Source of the DNA: Eubacterium sp.
GTDB taxonomy: Bacteria > Bacillota > Clostridia > Lachnospirales > Lachnospiraceae
Assembly: GCA_024681515.1 (NCBI GenBank)
Contig: JAILAR010000063.1
Span: forward strand, 1 to 55,273
Direction of reading: 5' to 3'
DNA length: 55,273 nucleotides
The notes under the pieces were generated by a model. That model saw only the letters and a program-made list of their open reading frames with translations. It was not told where the DNA came from and ran no database searches. Below are positions 18,642-27,772 of this stretch, piece by piece. Within the stretch, counting starts at the first letter, position 1. Every line of letters starts with the position of its first letter. Both the position numbers and the translations under genes were made by a program.

Positions 18642-19823
18642 TTAGTCTCTCTCAACGATGGTTGCGCATCCCATACCACCGCCGATGCAGAGGGTAGCCA
18701 GACCCTTCTTCAGATCCTTATCCTCCATCTCATGAAGCAGTGTAACCAGGATACGCGCTCCGGAAGCACCTACCGGATGGCCCAGTGCGATAGCACCACC
18801 ACGCGGATTCAGCTGCTTGTCAACATCAATTCCAAGATCCTTGCCGACTGCTACGGACTGAGCTGCAAATGCCTCATTTGCCTCGATCACGTCGAAGTCT
18901 TCGATCTTGTAGCCGGCCTTAGCCATAACCTTCCTGGTTGCAGCAACAGGTCCGATACCCATGATGGACGGATCAACGCCTGCCAGCGCGCCTGCTACGA
19001 AAGTAGCCATCGGCTTAACACCCAGCTCTTTTGCCTTCTCCTCGGACATAACAACGATTGCTGCTGCACCGTCATTGATACCGGAAGCGTTACCTGCGGT
19101 TACGAATCCGTCCGGGTTGATAGGGCGAAGACGTGCAAGAACCTCAGGAGAAGAGCCTTCACGCGGGCCCTCATCGGTATCGAAGATGATGGTCTCTTTC
19201 TTCTTCTTAACTTCTACCGGAACGATCTCACGCTTGAACTCGCCGTTTGATCTTGCTGCACAAGCCTTGTTCTGGCTCTTTGCAGAGAACTCATCCAGTT
19301 CTTCACGGGTCAGACCCCACTGCTCAGCGATGTTGTCAGCGGTCTTGATCATATGATAGTCATTAAATGCATCCCACAGAGCATCCTTGATCATGGTATC
19401 AACGAGCTTACCGTCGTTCATACGATAACCGTAACGACCCTGCATAACGGCATACGGAGCCATGGACATGTTCTCCATACCACCTGCTACTACGATGTCA
19501 GCATCACCTGCCTGAATCATCTGAGCAGCCATATTTACACAGTTCAGACCGGAACCGCAAACAACATTTACGGTAACTGCCGGAACCTCAATGGGAAGGC
19601 CTGCCTTGATGGATGCCTGACGAGCTACATTCTGGCCCTGGCCTGCCTGAATAACACAGCCCATGTAGACCTGATCCACAGCAGCCGGATCAACCCCTGC
19701 TCTCTTGAGAGCCTCCTTGATAACGATCGCACCGAGTTCTGCTGCCGGAGTCGTGCTGAGTGTTCCTCCCATTGTTCCGATTGCTGTACGGCATGCACCT
19801 GCCAGGACAACCTTCTTTGCCAT
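18642..19823 (-). CDS. thlA: Acetyl-CoA acetyltransferase (thiolase)
   Basis: About 393 residues. Condenses two acetyl-CoA into acetoacetyl-CoA, the entry step to butyrate. Visible: nucleophilic cysteine in [12 protein letters not shown], catalytic histidine in [11 protein letters not shown], second cysteine in [10 protein letters not shown]. The ATG at 19823 has GGAGG 8 bases upstream; an upstream in-frame start is less good. First gene of the butyrate operon, about 107 bases downstream of the -10 box. Confidence 0.97.
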   Translation of the reverse strand: MAKKVVLAGACRTAIGTMGGTLSTTPAAELGAIVIKEALKRAGVDPAAVDQVYMGCVIQAGQGQNVARQASIKAGLPIEVPAVTVNVVCGSGLNCVNMAAQMIQAGDADIVVAGGMENMSMAPYAVMQGRYGYRMNDGKLVDTMIKDALWDAFNDYHMIKTADNIAEQWGLTREELDEFSAKSQNKACAARSNGEFKREIVPVEVKKKKETIIFDTDEGPREGSSPEVLARLRPINPDGFVTAGNASGINDGAAAIVVMSEEKAKELGVKPMATFVAGALAGVDPSIMGIGPVAATRKVMAKAGYKIEDFDVIEANEAFAAQSVAVGKDLGIDVDKQLNPRGGAIALGHPVGASGARILVTLLHEMEDKDLKKGLATLCIGGGMGCATIVERD

Positions 19824-19929
19824 AAACCTATCCTCCATTTCGTAAATTAATAAGATTTTTTATAAAAACCGTCCGTTTTGGCGAGCCATGCAGGCTCTCG
19901 AGCGGTTGCGCCCAAAGTCAAGCCATGTG

Positions 19930-19958
19930 ATTATAGCATAGTTTCCCTGTTCCCGCAA
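19930..19958 (-). promoter_or_regulatory. Promoter of the butyrate operon
   Basis: Minus strand: TTGCGG (19953-19958), 17-base spacer ending TATGC, TATAAT (19930-19935), giving an extended -10. The leader of about 100 bases contains GAGCCTGCATGGCTC and a short stem before TTTTTATAAAAAA that could act as an attenuator; that part is weak. Confidence 0.75.
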
Positions 19959-20035
19959 TTCCTTTTCCGTAATTCCCTCGGGATTCTTTTGGTTTTTTGT
20001 ATGATTCCTGTATTTCGCGCACCTGATCCGTCTGT

Positions 20036-21043
20036 TTAATCCGTGCGTTTGTCCTCATCCTGGATCATGATGTATTCTCCGGCCATTCCGGCCCCGGCAG
20101 CAACCACATTCTCCGGTTCATCCCCGGGAACCACCTTGACGCCCGTTTTTTCCTGCAGCAGACGTGCCATGCCGTAAAGCTGGCTTCCTCCGCCGGAAAG
20201 AAAGATCCCTTCCTTTGCCACATCAGATATCAGTTCCGCAGGAGCCGTCTCCAGAATACCGGTGATCGCCGTAACGATCTGATTCGTCTGCTCTTCAAAC
20301 GCCTCAACCGTCTCATTCGCCGAGAGCTCCAGCCTGACCGGAAGTCCGCTGAGCAGATTCTTTCCTTTCACCTCATAGGTAATATCCTGCTTCCGCTTCA
20401 TCACGGACCCGATCTCCACCTTCGCATCTTCCGCAGAAAGGCGACCCAGTTCCACATTGTACTTGCGTTTCACATATCTGGCAAGTGCCTCGGTATATGC
20501 CCCGCCTGCACACTTCACACTGGTCCCCGCCGCAATATTTCCCGCAGAAATGACAGCGATATCCGTGGTTCCTTCTCCGATATCCACTACCATATGTCCC
20601 AGCGTTTCCATGATATCCGCGCCGGTTCCGATTGCGGCCGCGATGGACGACTCCAGCACAAAGACCTGTCTTGCACCTGTACGAACCACTGCATCTTCCA
20701 CCGCACGGCGTTCCACCTCCGTGATACCGGTAGGTGTACATACGCAGATATTCGGTCTGCCCCAGATCTTCCGTTTTTTCAAAGCATTTTTTACAAACGC
20801 CTTGATCATCCGTTCCGCCAGTGTGTAATTTGAGATCACCCCGCCGGACAAAGGATACTCCACCTCGATCCCTTCCGGAGTTTTCCCCAGCATACGTTTT
20901 GCCTTGGAGCCGACTGCCAGGATCTTCTTCTCTTTCGGCTGGTAAGCAACTACTGCCGGCTGGTTGATCACGATCCCCTTATCCCGCATATAGATACAGA
21001 CATTTGCAGTTCCGAGATCAATTCCCATATCGATCCGATACAT
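20036..21043 (-). CDS. MreB/Mbl-like rod-shape actin homologue
   Basis: 335 residues. Bacterial actin of the MreB family: ATP-binding fold with phosphate-1 loop (DMGIDLGTANVCIY), connecting region, phosphate-2 loop (MVVDIGEGTTDIAVIS) and adenosine motif (GIFLSGGGSQLYGM). MreB polymers organise wall synthesis along the cell. There are no mreC/mreD genes beside it; instead it ends a four-gene block with two coiled-coil/repeat proteins and a YbjQ-like protein, suggesting an Mbl-type paralogue with a dedicated partner set (inference). ATG after AAAGGTGG. Confidence 0.93.
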   Translation of the reverse strand: MYRIDMGIDLGTANVCIYMRDKGIVINQPAVVAYQPKEKKILAVGSKAKRMLGKTPEGIEVEYPLSGGVISNYTLAERMIKAFVKNALKKRKIWGRPNICVCTPTGITEVERRAVEDAVVRTGARQVFVLESSIAAAIGTGADIMETLGHMVVDIGEGTTDIAVISAGNIAAGTSVKCAGGAYTEALARYVKRKYNVELGRLSAEDAKVEIGSVMKRKQDITYEVKGKNLLSGLPVRLELSANETVEAFEEQTNQIVTAITGILETAPAELISDVAKEGIFLSGGGSQLYGMARLLQEKTGVKVVPGDEPENVVAAGAGMAGEYIMIQDEDKRTD

Positions 21044-21139
21044 ATTACCACCTTTGTTATCTACCGTACTCGGCGTTTATCCATTTTCCGTAATACATAT
21101 CCGAAAACGAACGACACCTGTGCCGGTCTCCTACACAGA

Positions 21140-21173
21140 TTCACCCCGAGCGACAATGCCGCATCGGGGTGAA
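21140..21173 (-). other. Strong intergenic hairpin before the mreB-like gene
   Basis: Perfect 10-base arms (TTCACCCCGA and complement) with a 14-base loop, in the 203-base gap between the large coiled-coil gene and the mreB-like gene. No T tract follows, so it looks like an mRNA processing or stability element rather than a terminator. Confidence 0.6.
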
Positions 21174-21246
21174 CATCCGTGCTTTGCAAAGGCCATACGG
21201 TATGTCCGTCCCTGACGGGCGGCCTCTGCCCCACAGCTTTCAGTCT

Positions 21247-24200
21247 CTACTGGAAATCCTCCGCCAGTAGAACCTTCTTATTCGTATTTCCGTCTGCCTT
21301 CTCACGGATATCGCAACGTTCGATCGCGTCATCCACTGCCTTCAGCAAACGATCCAGGTTTCCGGTTTCCATTGCAAGGAACATGTTGCGAAGTTTGGCT
21401 TCGATGTTCTCAATTCCGGTATATCCTCTCTGAAGGATATAACCAAATGCAACGGTAAACATCTCATCATTTGTGATCTCTGAAAGATCGATCAGATAGC
21501 TGAATTCCGGAACCACGGACTTGCAGTCGGCAAACAGTTTGGAGATAGAATCGATCTCTCCTGTCAGTGCCAGTGCATAATCATGCTTATCCTTCTTTCC
21601 AAGCTCTACGATCTTTTTCAGGCGCTCAGGAGCGAGAAGCCCGGCATTTTCAACAACTATGCAGCCGCCGGCAAGTTTTGCCATATTTGCTTCCAGCTTG
21701 TCATCCGCCCACTTATTAAGACCCTTTGCGCCGATCTTCGCGATAACCTTGGAACTGCTGAGCCCCATGTCGTGATAACTTCTCGCATAATCCTCGCCGA
21801 CACAAACCGAGCCGAAGCCGTACTTTCCTAAGATCACAATATTTCTTGATTTTTCCGGTGCGGCAGCAATGGCATTGAAGGATTCAACGATTGCTTCGGA
21901 TGCATTATCGATACCGAGGTATTTTTCAAGATAATATGCAGCCAGCGGAAGGGTTCCCTCTTCAGTCGGCTGAGTCAGATCAATATCGATCTGGTCTGCT
22001 TCCTGCGCTCTCTTATTTGCCTCTTCCTCTGCCTTCTTTGCGTTCTCAAGAACCTTACGTGCCTCATCCGCCTTCTTCGAAGCTTCCGCTGCTTTCTGTA
22101 CCGCTGCCTCCCAGGCTTTCTTACGTGCCGTGGATGCTTCTTTCTGTTTAGCGATATCATCCGCTTTCTTCTTCTCTGCCGCTTTGATCTTATCCGCGGT
22201 TGCACGGACTGCCTTTGCGATCAGTTCTTCAACGGATTTCTTATGCGCTTCTGCTTCCGACTTTCTCTTCTCTGCTGCCGCAGCCTTCCGTGTTACCGCT
22301 TCGGCTTCACGATGCTTCTTCTCATCAGCTGCTTTCTTTGCAGCAGATTCCAGAGCCTTCTTCCGTACTTCCTCTTCTGCCGCTCTCTTTGCAGCCTCGG
22401 CAGCCGCCTTCTTGTCTTCTTCCGCGTATCGTTTTGCAGCTTCCTCGATGTCTTTCTTCTTCACATCGATGGCCTGCTTTGCAGCTGTTTCGGCTTTCTT
22501 TGCATCATCGAGACTCTTTGCCGCCTCAGCAACATGCTTTTCTGCCTCAACGACCTGCTTCTTGGCCTCTTCAACCTTGGCCTTTGCTTCGTCGACCTTG
22601 GCCTTTGCTTCGGTAACTTTGCCTTCCGCCGCCTCTACGCCTGCATGCGCCTCAGTTGCAGCAGCCTCAGCAGCCTTTACTGCCTCACGCCGCTGCGCTT
22701 CTTCCTCCTTGCGCTTTGCTGCGATCTCTTCTTTTTTCTTTGCTTCCTCTGCCTTCTTTGCTTCCGCTTCAGCTTCTTTCTTCTTAGCCTCTTCTTCCGC
22801 CTTCTTTGCAGCTTCCTCTTCCGCTTTCCGCTCCGCTTCCTGCTGAGCCTTTTCCTTCTCAGCCTCCTCGGCAAGACGCTTAGCTTCGTTCTCCTGGAAG
22901 AGCTTCTCGTCATCTTCGATCTTCTTCTTTGCAGCCTCTTCCTCTGCCTTTGCAGTTTCGATAGCTTTCTGAAGTTCTACGTCAACGCCTTTGATGATCT
23001 CCTCATCCTTCTGCTTTGCCTGAAGACCTTCCTCGGTAAGTCTTCTTACTTCTTCTTCAGCCTCCGCAACAGAAGCAATGATACGTTCTGCTTCTTCCGC
23101 CTGTCTGCGAGCCTCTTCCGCATCCTTCAGCGCTTTTTCCTTTGCAGCGATCCGAACCTCTTCTGCTTTCTTCTTTCTCGCCTCTTCCGCCGCTTTCTTT
23201 CTCTCTTCTTCAAGCGCTTTTCTCTTTGCTTCGTCTTCAGCTTTCTTCTTTGCAGCCTCTTCAGCACGCTTCTTCTTCGCTTCTTCCGAACGGATCCTGG
23301 ACTCTTCAAGCCGTTTCTGTTCTTCTTCCGCCTTCTTACGTGCCTCTTCTTCTGCCTTGCGGCGAAGTTCTTCTTCCGCCTTCTTCTTTGCCTCTTCCGC
23401 AGCCTTCTTTGCGTTTTCCTCTGCGTGTTTTGCATCTTCTTCAGCCTTCTTCTTGGCTGCTGCTTTCTCACGCGCTTCCGCAAGACGTCTCTGCTGCTCG
23501 TCGATATCACTGGTAGCCTTCTTCTTCGGCTTATCCTTCTTATCGCCTGCAGCCTGTTCCTGCTCCGGAGCCTCTTCCTTCTTCTCCTCACCCGCAGGAG
23601 CGTGATCCGCCACTTCTTTCAGCTGAGCATCGAATGCATCGTCATCATCATCGATGTCATACATGCTGTCCACGTCATTGGTCGGAGTCTTACGATTTGT
23701 CGGGAGAATGCTGTCCATTTCCGTCGGTTTTGCCGATTTGGACGCACCCTTTTCCCACTTTGCATCGCTTCCGTTAACAACCTTGGTTCCGTCAGCAGAA
23801 AACTTTGCGGTTTCCTTTCCTTTGGAGCCGCCGGTCTTTCCGCTTACGACCTTCACTTTGTCATCTTTGTCAGATGCTTTTTCCGGTTCCAGATTCAGGC
23901 CAAGACCACCTCCGGACGGCCTGGATCCAAGTCCTCCGGACTCCTTCTCTTTTCCACCAAGGCCGCCGCCAAGGCCACCCAAACCGCCGAGGCCGCCGCC
24001 AAGGCCGCCTCCGAGACCACCAAGGCCACCGCCGAGGCCGCCTCCGGTAAGTACTTCCGTCTCGCCGACATCATCATCCGGCTCGTCATTTCCTGCCGCT
24101 TCCGAGGTCGCTTCTTCCGGTTTTGTCTCGTCTTCCGGCTCGTACGGGATACCGAGTTCTTCCGCTCTCTTTTTGCGCTTCCGTTCCTCGATCTTGGCAA

Positions 24201-24384
24201 GTTCTTCCGGAGTCAGCGTCTTATATTTCGGCTTTCCACCCGCTTCTTCTTTTTTTGCCGCTGCACCTCTCTGGAGTGCACGCGCCTCCTGTTCCTTCTT
24301 CAGCTTTGCAGCCTTTTCCGCCTTCTCCTTCTCAACCTGCGCACGTACCGCAGCTATGAGCGCTTCTCTTTGGTCGATTGCCAC
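21247..24384 (-). CDS. Large Lys/Glu/Ala coiled-coil protein with C-terminal degenerate AAA domain
   Basis: 1045 residues; GTG start with GGAGG 8 bases upstream. Order: a short basic helix; an acidic stretch; a Gly-Leu tract (GGLGG units, about residues 114-145); an Asp-rich stretch (YDIDDDDDAFD); about 500 residues of uninterrupted Ala/Glu/Lys heptad-like helix (about 290-810); then a 230-residue globular domain. That domain resembles the CbbX/SpoVK group of AAA ATPases, but its Walker A is GKYGFGSVCVG (no GKT) and Walker B is GCIVVENAG (Asn for Asp/Glu), so ATP hydrolysis is unlikely. No signal or membrane segment: probably cytoplasmic. A scaffold role beside the MreB-like filament is inference. 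KEA-rich repeats may have low-complexity errors. Confidence 0.85.
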   Translation of the reverse strand: MAIDQREALIAAVRAQVEKEKAEKAAKLKKEQEARALQRGAAAKKEEAGGKPKYKTLTPEELAKIEERKRKKRAEELGIPYEPEDETKPEEATSEAAGNDEPDDDVGETEVLTGGGLGGGLGGLGGGLGGGLGGLGGLGGGLGGKEKESGGLGSRPSGGGLGLNLEPEKASDKDDKVKVVSGKTGGSKGKETAKFSADGTKVVNGSDAKWEKGASKSAKPTEMDSILPTNRKTPTNDVDSMYDIDDDDDAFDAQLKEVADHAPAGEEKKEEAPEQEQAAGDKKDKPKKKATSDIDEQQRRLAEAREKAAAKKKAEEDAKHAEENAKKAAEEAKKKAEEELRRKAEEEARKKAEEEQKRLEESRIRSEEAKKKRAEEAAKKKAEDEAKRKALEEERKKAAEEARKKKAEEVRIAAKEKALKDAEEARRQAEEAERIIASVAEAEEEVRRLTEEGLQAKQKDEEIIKGVDVELQKAIETAKAEEEAAKKKIEDDEKLFQENEAKRLAEEAEKEKAQQEAERKAEEEAAKKAEEEAKKKEAEAEAKKAEEAKKKEEIAAKRKEEEAQRREAVKAAEAAATEAHAGVEAAEGKVTEAKAKVDEAKAKVEEAKKQVVEAEKHVAEAAKSLDDAKKAETAAKQAIDVKKKDIEEAAKRYAEEDKKAAAEAAKRAAEEEVRKKALESAAKKAADEKKHREAEAVTRKAAAAEKRKSEAEAHKKSVEELIAKAVRATADKIKAAEKKKADDIAKQKEASTARKKAWEAAVQKAAEASKKADEARKVLENAKKAEEEANKRAQEADQIDIDLTQPTEEGTLPLAAYYLEKYLGIDNASEAIVESFNAIAAAPEKSRNIVILGKYGFGSVCVGEDYARSYHDMGLSSSKVIAKIGAKGLNKWADDKLEANMAKLAGGCIVVENAGLLAPERLKKIVELGKKDKHDYALALTGEIDSISKLFADCKSVVPEFSYLIDLSEITNDEMFTVAFGYILQRGYTGIENIEAKLRNMFLAMETGNLDRLLKAVDDAIERCDIREKADGNTNKKVLLAEDFQ

Positions 24385-24451
24385 TGATGTTACCTCCTTC
24401 TCATTCTGAATATTCAGACTGATTCCCCATTATAGTTTCCCAAAATTCTAT

Positions 24452-26461
24452 CTACAACTTGATGCCCAGAGATGCCAGCAAAGCTTCCGCTTCCCTTTGA
24501 AGCCGTTCTTCTTCCAACAGTCCCTCATCAAGTTTTTCATTTTCCGCCAGTGCATCCACTGTGGTTTTTTCCGTCTCCGCAGCTTTCTCGGCGATCGGTT
24601 CCGGTTCTTCTTCTGCAGTCGGTTCCGGTTCTTCCTCTGCGATCGGTTCCGGTTCCTCCTCGGTGGTCGGTTCCGGTTCCGCCTCGGCGATCGGTTCCGG
24701 TTCTTCTTCAACGATCGGTTCCCGTTCCTCTTTTGCGATCGGTTCCGGCTCTGCCTCGGCGATCGGTTCCGGTTCTTCCTCTGCGATCGGTTCCGGTTCT
24801 TCTTCTGCGATCGGTTCCGGCTCTTCTTCTACGATCGGTTCCGGTTCTTCTTCTACGATCGGTTCCGGTTCCTCCTCTGTGGTCTGGATTTCGGTCTCTT
24901 CCCAGGAGATCGGCTCCTCATCCCCGAACCCTTCCTCCGGCTCTTCATCAATGATCAGCCCGGGTTCCGGTTCTGTCACGGCTTCCGGTTCTTCCGGAGC
25001 CACAGCTTCCGGCTCTTCCTCGGCCACAGCTTCCGGTTCTTCCTCAGCCAAGGCTTCCGGTTCTTCCTCAGTCACAACCTGCTCTTCCTGTCGGATCGCA
25101 GCGCACAGATTTAAAATGCTCAGCGGACTCTGATCAGCCTCTTCTTCCACTTCATCCAGAGCGGAAATGTCATCCGTCTCCGCTGCGAATCCGTCATCAA
25201 AATCAACGCTGATCATCTGCTCCAGCCTTGCCTGAGCTTCTGCATCAGGATCTTTTTCCGGTTCCGTTTTCAATTCGGGCGCTGTTGATCCATCCGTTTT
25301 TCCGGCCGTACCGGCAGATGTTTCGTCCTTCGGAACACTTTCCGAATCAGGTTCCGGCTTCACACTTGAATCCGCACCGGATGTTGCTTCCCCGGCGGAA
25401 CCCTCTCCCTGATCCGTCATTTTTTTATCCGTGTCTTTATCCGACTCTTTATCAGCCGGCATTGTATCTGCCGCGCCGTCCTTTATTTCAGCATCCTGTT
25501 CTCCGGAATTCCCGTTATCGGCCGATTCCTGAACGGCAGATTCCTGAGCCTCCGAACCGTCTCCGGAGCCTTCCTGCTGATCAGACACCTCACCGTCAGA
25601 AGCTTTGCCGTCCGTTTCCTCTGCGTCTGCCTCATCCGCATTCTTTTTGCGGAACTTCCGCTTCAGGAAGGATTTAAATTTCTTCTCTGCTCCCGACTCT
25701 TCCAGAATTTCAGCCGTCTCTGAGTCAACTCCCGGATCAGAAACCGTATCTGCCTGTTCCTCTTCCAATGCCGCAGGATGAAGCCGCAGATAATCTTTTT
25801 TCAGCTGCTCCTTCTCCAGAGTTCGGATTTCTTCCTCCTCAGAACGATTGTCTGCCCGTTTCTCCTTTGCGTAGATCCAGAACAGATCCTCCGCCTTTTT
25901 CTTTCCACCGGTGACATCCTGAATATCATCCAGACGGTTGCTTCTTCGGAAAGTAGCTTTATAATCCGCCGCCAGTATTTCCGTATCCTCACCCTGCATC
26001 GTCATCAGCAGGAACAGTTCAAAACTCCACTCTTCGTCCAACGCATGGGTGTAATAAGGTTCCAGAAGCCCCCTCAGTTCATCCAGTCCGGCATGCCGTG
26101 ACTTCTGGATCACATATGTAAGCTTACTGATCTCCTGCTCATTTCCCTTTGCGTTTGCTATGTACTGCTCCTGATACTGCTCTGCCAGATCAAAATACCC
26201 TTGTTTCAGGTAAAATGTGATAATGGAGAACAGGATCCGGTTGGATTCCGGCCCCATGATATGTGCCTTCACATACATGTTTCTCGCATCCGCGAGGCGC
26301 CCTACATTTTCATAAATCTCGCCGCACACCCGCAAAAACTGCGGATTCAGGGATTTCTCCAGATTCTGGGAATCCAGGATCTCCACGGCCAGACTGTACT
26401 CTCTTGCTTCCGCCAGCTCCTTTATTTTGTTTACACTCGTCATACTCAGACCGGAGCTCAA
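24452..26461 (-). CDS. Helical-repeat-like protein with Glu-Pro repeat tail
   Basis: About 669 residues if started at the TTG at 26461, which has GAGGTG 7 bases upstream; the first ATG (26443) lacks a good site. Residues 1-150 form helical repeats of TPR type (LAVEILDSQNLEKSLNPQFLRVCGEIYENVG, in parts). Then a basic segment (KKFKSFLKRKFRKKN), a long acidic Ser/Asp/Glu region, an 8-residue Glu-Glu-Glu-Pro-Glu-Pro-Ile-Ala repeat (12 units) preceded by four EEPEAV units, and a C-terminal amphipathic helix ending LLASLGIKL. Function unknown; intrinsically disordered linker between two binding ends is a reasonable reading. Between the YbjQ-like and coiled-coil genes. Confidence 0.82.
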   Translation of the reverse strand: MSSGLSMTSVNKIKELAEAREYSLAVEILDSQNLEKSLNPQFLRVCGEIYENVGRLADARNMYVKAHIMGPESNRILFSIITFYLKQGYFDLAEQYQEQYIANAKGNEQEISKLTYVIQKSRHAGLDELRGLLEPYYTHALDEEWSFELFLLMTMQGEDTEILAADYKATFRRSNRLDDIQDVTGGKKKAEDLFWIYAKEKRADNRSEEEEIRTLEKEQLKKDYLRLHPAALEEEQADTVSDPGVDSETAEILEESGAEKKFKSFLKRKFRKKNADEADAEETDGKASDGEVSDQQEGSGDGSEAQESAVQESADNGNSGEQDAEIKDGAADTMPADKESDKDTDKKMTDQGEGSAGEATSGADSSVKPEPDSESVPKDETSAGTAGKTDGSTAPELKTEPEKDPDAEAQARLEQMISVDFDDGFAAETDDISALDEVEEEADQSPLSILNLCAAIRQEEQVVTEEEPEALAEEEPEAVAEEEPEAVAPEEPEAVTEPEPGLIIDEEPEEGFGDEEPISWEETEIQTTEEEPEPIVEEEPEPIVEEEPEPIAEEEPEPIAEEEPEPIAEAEPEPIAKEEREPIVEEEPEPIAEAEPEPTTEEEPEPIAEEEPEPTAEEEPEPIAEKAAETEKTTVDALAENEKLDEGLLEEERLQREAEALLASLGIKL
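24590..24885 (-). repeat. 24-base in-frame tandem repeats encoding the Glu-Pro tail
   Basis: About 12 imperfect 24-base units, each coding for an EEEPEPIA-type octapeptide with variants (V, T, K, R substitutions). The unit length is a multiple of three, so gain or loss of units would keep the reading frame. A second set of four shorter EEPEAV-type units lies at about 24976-25080. Confidence 0.9.
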
Positions 26462-26512
26462 GTTACTTCACCTCAAATCTTTGAAACTTAATTTGAATAT
26501 TTATGAAAAATC

Positions 26513-27604
26513 TTAATGATCTTCTTCCTCAAATACCTTTTCAACCTTCTCGATCACGGTATCCTTCATGTTGCCGCGCGTCTTTTCGTACTGCAGGCCG
26601 GACTCCATGATCTCAAGAAGCTGAAGACGATGCTTGGGTTCAATGGACTTGATATAATCCATCAGCACATCCTTGATCTCAATGACATACTCTTTCTCAC
26701 GCATCCGCTCGATCATCTCTTCATAATTGAAGGTGGTCGTGATCCGGATATCGTCATGCTTCCGTCCGCATACAATACATTCATCCGTACCCGCTTCGTT
26801 CACATGACCGCAGTTGCAGGTCCAGATCATGCCGTCGGTCTGATACTTTTCAACCGCATCGATCCCTCGTTTCTGTTTCAGGGATTCCAGACGATGCGCC
26901 GACATGGAGACATTGATCGGTGTATCATTGCATGCATAGATCGCACGCGGCGTTGCATATTTGCTGACGATCACCTTTGCCTCTTTCAGAAGACGGACAT
27001 CATTGGCGGAGATCTGTGCCGGAACCAGTCCGGATTCGATCTGCTGCACATTTCCTTTATCGAATACAAAATCGATATCCTTGATCACCAGACGTTCATC
27101 ATAGACGTTGGTCAGTTCTACACTGGCGCGGATCGCCAGGATATCATCCTTATTGTAGTTAAAGAACAGCACCTTCATGTTGATATTGTCCTTATCGCCT
27201 TCCAATGTCACACGCACCGGACGCGGAACCAGCCGCTCATAATAGTTCATAACCACCAGTTCCTTGTGTACCGGCGGCTCCGGCTTCGGAAGCTCCCGAA
27301 GCGTAACTGCGGTTCCGTAGATCACCGCACCAAAAGAACCACCCTCAAGAGTTGTATAGATCGCCTGTACTCCGAGAATGGCATTTGCTTTCTTCTTCTT
27401 TGCAGCCTTGATCAGAAGCTTCTCGGCATCCTCTCTGGCTTTTTCAACTTTTACGAGATCCTGCTCGGATGCATTCGTCATACTTGCGGCGAAACCTTTG
27501 ATAAAATTGGATCCCAGGATTGCTTCCCCGCATACGACCCCAAGATACTCTGCAACTTCATACCCCTCAAAGCCCGTTCCTGTAGTCAGCATTATGTCAG
27601 ACAT
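26513..27604 (-). CDS. YbjQ-like (heavy-metal-binding domain) protein with C-terminal zinc ribbon
   Basis: 363 residues. N-terminal domain of the YbjQ/UPF0145 type (TGTGFEGYEVAEYLGVVCGEAILGSN in parts, then KKKKANAILGVQAIYTTLE), which usually forms pentamers; a middle domain of unknown type (residues about 125-250); a four-cysteine zinc ribbon (CNCGHVNEAG...CIVCGR); and a helical C-terminus. Biochemical role unknown. It is the promoter-proximal gene of the four-gene block. ATG with GGAGG 11 bases upstream; an extended -10 (TATGC-TATACT) lies at about 27706-27716. Confidence 0.85.
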   Translation of the reverse strand: MSDIMLTTGTGFEGYEVAEYLGVVCGEAILGSNFIKGFAASMTNASEQDLVKVEKAREDAEKLLIKAAKKKKANAILGVQAIYTTLEGGSFGAVIYGTAVTLRELPKPEPPVHKELVVMNYYERLVPRPVRVTLEGDKDNINMKVLFFNYNKDDILAIRASVELTNVYDERLVIKDIDFVFDKGNVQQIESGLVPAQISANDVRLLKEAKVIVSKYATPRAIYACNDTPINVSMSAHRLESLKQKRGIDAVEKYQTDGMIWTCNCGHVNEAGTDECIVCGRKHDDIRITTTFNYEEMIERMREKEYVIEIKDVLMDYIKSIEPKHRLQLLEIMESGLQYEKTRGNMKDTVIEKVEKVFEEEDH

Positions 27605-27772
27605 GTTTTTCTGTTCCTCCCATTAAGTAACAAATTTCCAGGTAGTATGGTGCAGAATCAATAAAATTCCGCCCTTCTCCTGCACTTTGCACGTACACTT
27701 CTAAAGTATAGCATAGAATCCACGCAAATGAAACCAAAAAATAAAACAAAACGCCGCACCTGTGTGTGTTTT

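Noticed and set aside
20000-20050. A seventh copy of the intergenic repeat near the end of the mreB-like gene
   Set aside because: CGCACGGA and a GCGCGAAATACAG-like block are present, but the match is too short to separate from chance.
22243-24387. Long plus-strand frame of over 700 codons opposite the coiled-coil gene
   Set aside because: It is the complement of Lys/Glu/Ala codons (giving Phe/Leu/Ser/Cys runs), has no ribosome-binding site and no domain; a shadow of the real gene.
24590-25080. CRISPR-like spaced repeats
   Set aside because: Units are contiguous, in frame and code for a Glu-Pro repeat; there are no unique spacers and no cas genes.
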